Positions 45,672 to 49,016 of a DNA stretch of 49,016 nt are shown here, one piece after another. Under the pieces are notes generated by a model. It saw only the letters and a program-made list of their open reading frames with translations. It was not told where the DNA came from and did not search any database. Source of the stretch: Prevotella sp. UBA5387 (GTDB lineage Bacteria; Bacteroidota; Bacteroidia; Bacteroidales; Bacteroidaceae); contig DHOP01000073.1 of the NCBI GenBank assembly GCA_002407775.1, positions 1-49,016 of the forward strand. Direction: 5' to 3'. A program made the translations under genes and the position numbers. The number at the start of each line of letters is the position of its first letter. The stretch's first letter is position 1.

Positions 45672-47081
45672 ATGAATAAAAAGATCATCCTGTTATCACT
45701 GTGTCTCATGGTCGCCGGCTCTATGTCGGCACAGACCGTAGGCGGTGGAATATCTGCGGAAATGCTGCAAAAGATAGAAACCTCACAGAGCAAGAACCCT
45801 GCTTACAAGGCTTTGAAGAATGCCATAGCCAACAATAAAATAGATGATTTGGCCAAGAACTACAAAAATATTGGGCAGGTTGATAGCTATTTTAGTGTGG
45901 AGACACCAAAGCAGAGTATCCATGATCAAAAAAGTTCAGGGCGTTGCTGGATGTTCTCAGGGCTTAATGTGCTACGTGCCGATTTCGCTAAGACACATAA
46001 TGATACGCTCAATGTCGAATTCTCTCACGCCTTTCTTTTCTTTTACGACCAGTTGGAGAAGGCTAATCTCATGCTCCAAGGCGTTATCGATTGTGCTAAG
46101 AAACCTATGGATGATGAGCATGTACAGTTTTTTTTCCGTCATCCTATCAATGATGGGGGTACGTTTTGTGGAGTCGCTGACCTAGCTGACAAGTATGGAT
46201 TAGTGCCGATGGGCGTCATGCCGGAGACTTATTCCACCGACAATACATCAAAGATGCAGCAGATGGTGTCATCGAAGTTACGGGAGTTTGGATTGGAACT
46301 CCGCCAAATGGTGGCTGACAAGAAAAAACCGGCAGCCATCCGTGATCGCAAGACCGAAATGCTTGGTACCATCTATCACATCCTAACACTTACCATTGGT
46401 GAACCTGTCAAAGAGTTCAATTATGCGTTCCGCAAAAGGGATGGAAAGACAATAGGTGAGGCGAAGCGATATACACCAATGGATTTTTATAAAACTACGG
46501 TTGGTGGTCCCATCAATGACACCTTCATCATGGTAATGAACGACCCACGTCGCCCATATCATAAGACTTTTGAAGTGGAACTGGATCGTCATACATACGA
46601 TGGCCACAACTGGAAATATCTGAACCTTCCGATGGACGAGATTGCTAAGTTGGCGATAGCATCACTCAAGAATGGTCACAAACTTTATAGTAGTTATGAT
46701 GTAGGTAAGCAGCTAGATCGCTCGCGTGGATATCTTGATATCGACAACTATGACTATGCTTCGCTTTTTGGAACCAACTTTGGAATGAATAAAGCCCAGC
46801 GCATCGAGACCTTCGATAGTGGTTCAACGCATGCAATGACGCTCACAGCAGTGGACCTTGATGCTGAGGGGAACCCACTAAAGTGGAAGGTAGAGAACAG
46901 TTGGGGAGAAACCTATGGACAACAAGGCTATCTCGTCATGACCAATGCATGGTTTGGTGAGTACATGTTTAGACTCGTTGTCAGTAAGCGATATGCATCC
47001 CTTGAAACACTGCGCCAATTTGATTCGGAGCCAATCATGGTGATGCCGGATGATCCCCTTTTCATTGGCGACGATATGTAA
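45672..47081 (+). CDS. Secreted C1-family (bleomycin hydrolase-type) cysteine aminopeptidase
   Basis: Exported papain-like aminopeptidase of the C1B (bleomycin hydrolase/PepC) group, 469 residues with signal MNKKIILLSLCLMVAGSMSAQ cleaved near residue 21. The catalytic cysteine is in GRCWMFSG (Cys92), the histidine in GSTHAMT (His387) and the asparagine in VENSWGE (Asn409). Most family members are cytosolic; secreted versions with a cleaved signal are common in Bacteroidota and probably process dietary peptides in the periplasm or outside. Divergent from dxs, followed 21 bp later by the next gene. Confidence 0.93.
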   Translation: MNKKIILLSLCLMVAGSMSAQTVGGGISAEMLQKIETSQSKNPAYKALKNAIANNKIDDLAKNYKNIGQVDSYFSVETPKQSIHDQKSSGRCWMFSGLNVLRADFAKTHNDTLNVEFSHAFLFFYDQLEKANLMLQGVIDCAKKPMDDEHVQFFFRHPINDGGTFCGVADLADKYGLVPMGVMPETYSTDNTSKMQQMVSSKLREFGLELRQMVADKKKPAAIRDRKTEMLGTIYHILTLTIGEPVKEFNYAFRKRDGKTIGEAKRYTPMDFYKTTVGGPINDTFIMVMNDPRRPYHKTFEVELDRHTYDGHNWKYLNLPMDEIAKLAIASLKNGHKLYSSYDVGKQLDRSRGYLDIDNYDYASLFGTNFGMNKAQRIETFDSGSTHAMTLTAVDLDAEGNPLKWKVENSWGETYGQQGYLVMTNAWFGEYMFRLVVSKRYASLETLRQFDSEPIMVMPDDPLFIGDDM

Positions 47082-47102
47082 AAGGGAAAAATTCACGTTA
47101 AA

Positions 47103-48056
47103 ATGGGCTTTGCGCTATTTCTGATTTCTCTTTTCACAGTTGTTGAACTCAACTGTGAGAATCTATTCGACACTCAAAATGATAGTCTAAAGCAAGATGA
47201 GGAGTTTCTCCCTACGTCAGATTATCATTGGACGCCCTATCGGTATTGGTGTAAACTTAACCGAACTGGTCAAGAAATCCTATCGTGTGGCGACTTGGAA
47301 ACTCTAAAGATTCAGTCTCTTCCAGACCTTGTCGCCCTCATAGAGGTGGAGAATGATACTGTGTTGCGCGACCTTACGAAACGGTCATTACTTCGTCAAG
47401 CAGGTTATGAATATGTGATGACGGATAGCCCGGATGCTCGTGGAATTGATGTGGCATTGCTCTATTCGCCTTTCTCCTTTAGACTCCTGAATCATCATTC
47501 CATAAGTATTCCTTACTTCGAAGGTTATAAACCGACACGCGATATTCTTTACTGTGCTGGCGAAGTGATTACAGGTGATACGCTTCATGTGTTTGTAGTC
47601 CACGCTCCAAGTCGCTCAGAAGGTGTTTCTGCTACCCAACCTTACCGATTATTGGTGGCAGAGCGACTCTGTCAAGCGGTGGATTCTGTACGTAGAGAGT
47701 CACCTTGTGCACGTGTATTAGTCATGGGAGACTTTAACGATTATAGTGTTGATAAATCCTTACAGCTACTTCGTGATCACAATCTAGTTGAGGTCTCTGA
47801 TTCAGCTAAGGGAACTCATGGAGCTATGGCAACGTATCGTTGGCACGGAGAGTGGGGTAGTCTTGATCATATTTTTTGTAGCGGCTTACTGACACAACAT
47901 CTCCTGCTTTGCCAGATCAACGATGCTCCCTTCCTTTTGGAGCCTGACAAAAAGTATGGAGGAGTGAAACCTCGGCGTAACTATCTAGGTCCTCGCTACC
48001 TTGACGGCTACAGTGACCATTTGCCACTTGTCTCGGTATTTGATCTTGAGCATTGA
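47103..48056 (+). CDS. Endonuclease/exonuclease/phosphatase-family protein
   Basis: A 317-residue protein of the EEP (DNase I-like) superfamily. The start MGFALFLISLFTVVELNCEN gives a short hydrophobic N-terminus that may be a signal or anchor. Catalytic motifs are ELNCENLFDTQND, ALIEVEN (metal Glu), VLVMGDFNDYSVD and SDHLPLVSVF (catalytic Asp-His). It may hydrolyse nucleic acids or phosphate esters; closely related Bacteroidota proteins are annotated only to family. It follows the aminopeptidase by 21 bp and is followed by a strong hairpin. Confidence 0.9.
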   Translation: MGFALFLISLFTVVELNCENLFDTQNDSLKQDEEFLPTSDYHWTPYRYWCKLNRTGQEILSCGDLETLKIQSLPDLVALIEVENDTVLRDLTKRSLLRQAGYEYVMTDSPDARGIDVALLYSPFSFRLLNHHSISIPYFEGYKPTRDILYCAGEVITGDTLHVFVVHAPSRSEGVSATQPYRLLVAERLCQAVDSVRRESPCARVLVMGDFNDYSVDKSLQLLRDHNLVEVSDSAKGTHGAMATYRWHGEWGSLDHIFCSGLLTQHLLLCQINDAPFLLEPDKKYGGVKPRRNYLGPRYLDGYSDHLPLVSVFDLEH

Positions 48057-48221
48057 GCTGTATGCCCGAATATTTACCGTTTTAGTTGCCATCTGGGAAT
48101 TTAGGTGATGCAACGATTTTGAAAGCAAAGTGAATAGCTTTATCTCCAATTCTAAAAAAAAAGGTACAGTTTTCCGCCCATACTGTATTTGATTTTAAAA
48201 GACGTTTTATTCCAAATCAAG

Positions 48222-48262
48222 TAGCCCCAACTGTGCAAACAAATGTTGCACAGTTGGGGCTA
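48222..48262. terminator. Perfect 17-bp inverted-repeat terminator between convergent genes
   Basis: The arms at 48222-48238 and 48246-48262 are perfectly complementary over 17 bp with a 7-nt loop and begin TAGCCCCAACTGTGCAA. It is placed between the endonuclease-family stop and the YbjQ stop, so it can terminate either transcript, though neither side has a long T run. Confidence 0.75.
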
Positions 48263-48285
48263 TTATTTAGTTCTAATGAAAAAGC

Positions 48286-48603
48286 TTAGATTACCACAGC
48301 TGTTCCGCTGGCGGCAACCATGAGCATAGAACCGCTCTCGCCAATTGTCTCGTAGTCTAGGTCTATGCCCACAATGGCGTTGGCACCTAATGAATTGGCA
48401 CGATCTATCATCTCGTTCATGGCGGTGTCTTTAGCTTCACGGAGTACTCTCTCGTAAGAACCTGCACGTCCGCCAACGATATCGCGGATGCCAGCAAATA
48501 AATCTCTGAAGATGTTGGCACCGATGATGGTCTCACCAGTTACCACTCCCTTGTAAGCCCTAATGGGCTGCCCTTCGATTTGGGGTGTTGTTGATAGAAT
48601 CAT
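48286..48603 (-). CDS. YbjQ/UPF0145-family protein
   Basis: A 105-residue soluble protein of the YbjQ (UPF0145) family, thought to form a pentamer; heavy-metal binding has been proposed but the role is unknown. Signature stretches are GEAIxGANIFRDLFAGIRDIVGGRAG-type residues 27-51 in this copy (GETIIGANIFRDLFAGIRD), YERVLREAKDTAMNEM and ANSLGANAIVGIDLDYETIG. Length matches the family. It lies 30 bp downstream of mnmA on the same strand and may be co-transcribed. Confidence 0.9.
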   Translation of the reverse strand: MILSTTPQIEGQPIRAYKGVVTGETIIGANIFRDLFAGIRDIVGGRAGSYERVLREAKDTAMNEMIDRANSLGANAIVGIDLDYETIGESGSMLMVAASGTAVVI

Positions 48604-48633
48604 AGTTTTTATATTTTAAGAAAGTAAAAATGA

Positions 48634-49016
48634 TCAGATAGTTATCTCACCGGACCCGAAACAGCGGTGATGATGCTCGTCATAGATCACGCAAAACTGA
48701 CCGGGAGCAACGCCATGAATAGGGGCAATAGAGTGGATAGTAGCTTCTTTCCAGCCCTCTCCAGTAGGGGAGGGAGACTGCACCAAGTAACCGGGGTGAT
48801 ATTCGGGGGTGTGGCGTATCTTAAAGGTGATAGGGATCCAATCTTTCGGAAGTCGCTCTTCTTCCCTTACTGGGGAGGGGAGGGGTGGAGATGGTACTTC
48901 GGTCAGCCAGTTCAGATCATGTATTTTGAACTCCTTTTTGTACGCAGTTTGTGGATCATAGCCATGGCTTACATATAAAATGTTGTTTGACGGGTCTTTC
49001 TTGACCACGAACCAAG
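48634..49016 (-). CDS. mnmA: tRNA-specific 2-thiouridylase MnmA, C-terminal part (cut by window end)
   Basis: The 3' part of mnmA, whose product thiolates U34 of Lys, Glu and Gln tRNAs; the 5' part is beyond the window. The frame is open to the right edge. Family segments are WFVVKKDPSNNILYVSHGYD, DLNWLTE, ITFKIRHTPEYHPGYL and IHGVAPGQFCVIYDEHHHRCFGSGEI, the C-terminal beta domain. Two short Ser/Pro-rich in-frame inserts (SPPLPSPVREEE and QSPSPTGEGW) interrupt the domain and are encoded by related GC-rich palindromic elements. The truncation is due to the window end, not a defect. Confidence 0.9.
   Translation of the reverse strand, partial: WFVVKKDPSNNILYVSHGYDPQTAYKKEFKIHDLNWLTEVPSPPLPSPVREEERLPKDWIPITFKIRHTPEYHPGYLVQSPSPTGEGWKEATIHSIAPIHGVAPGQFCVIYDEHHHRCFGSGEITI
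48755..48774. repeat. Short palindromic GC-rich element in mnmA (copy A)
   Basis: CCCTCTCCAGTAGGGGAGGG is nearly palindromic. It encodes the SPSPTGEG insert on the minus strand and is an inverted relative of the element at 48864-48885 (14 of 16 core bases match). Such mini-repeats recur dispersed in some bacterial genomes; whether this one does cannot be checked here. Confidence 0.65.
48864..48885. repeat. Short palindromic GC-rich element in mnmA (copy B)
   Basis: CCCTTACTGGGGAGGGGAGG matches the reverse complement of copy A at 14 of 16 core positions. It encodes the SPPLPSPVRE insert on the minus strand. Confidence 0.65.

Noticed and set aside
48634..49016. Frameshifted or truncated mnmA
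   Set aside because: The frame is continuous to the window end with family motifs on both sides of the inserts; the missing N-terminus is only the window boundary.

Overview
The window comes from a chromosome of the phylum Bacteroidota, most likely a Prevotella-type gut or rumen anaerobe. Evidence: a TonB-dependent SusC/SusD pair, many signal peptidase II lipoproteins (…SSC/TSC/TGC lipoboxes), promoters of the Bacteroidota form TTTG-N18-21-TAnnTTTG, few Shine-Dalgarno sites, and core genes (asd, cvfB, recA, dxs, trkA/H, mnmA) of Bacteroidota type. The genus is inference. No rRNA, tRNA, CRISPR array, phage or transposase gene was seen.

Layout. 1-5.2 kb: housekeeping genes (asd on the minus strand; CPA2 antiporter, LolD-like ATPase and CvfB-like protein on the plus strand). 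5.6-11.5 kb: envelope block with a 1210-residue coiled-coil lipoprotein, a small lipoprotein, an OmpA-family porin/anchor and a DUF1573 lipoprotein. 11.9-18.4 kb: complete histidine-to-glutamate operon (ftcD-hutU-hutH-hutI) behind a clear promoter. 18.8-22.3 kb: four-gene cassette (VTC-domain protein, DUF4956 membrane protein, DUF2490 outer-membrane protein, DUF4353-like lipoprotein) with no established pathway; this is the best candidate for an undescribed system. 22.4-23.8 kb: NhaD antiporter on the minus strand.

24.0-37.6 kb: L-rhamnose/pectin locus. rhaB, rhaA, rhaT, a large SusC/SusD pair and a PL22-like lyase lie on the plus strand; rhaD and a CE4-type deacetylase form a convergent minus-strand pair. 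Together they import and cleave a rhamnose-containing glycan (rhamnogalacturonan-like, inferred) and convert L-rhamnose to dihydroxyacetone phosphate and lactaldehyde. No regulator or lactaldehyde reductase gene lies in the window. A 0.2-kb element with imperfect terminal inverted repeats and four 22-bp tandem palindromic repeats sits between rhaA and rhaT.

37.7-49.0 kb: a conserved hypothetical gene, carboxynorspermidine synthase and recA in one operon; convergent dxs-trkA-trkH with 1-nt overlaps; a secreted C1 aminopeptidase and an endonuclease/exonuclease/phosphatase protein; then, on the minus strand, a YbjQ-family gene and the 3' part of mnmA, cut by the window edge and carrying two short GC-rich palindromic inserts in frame.
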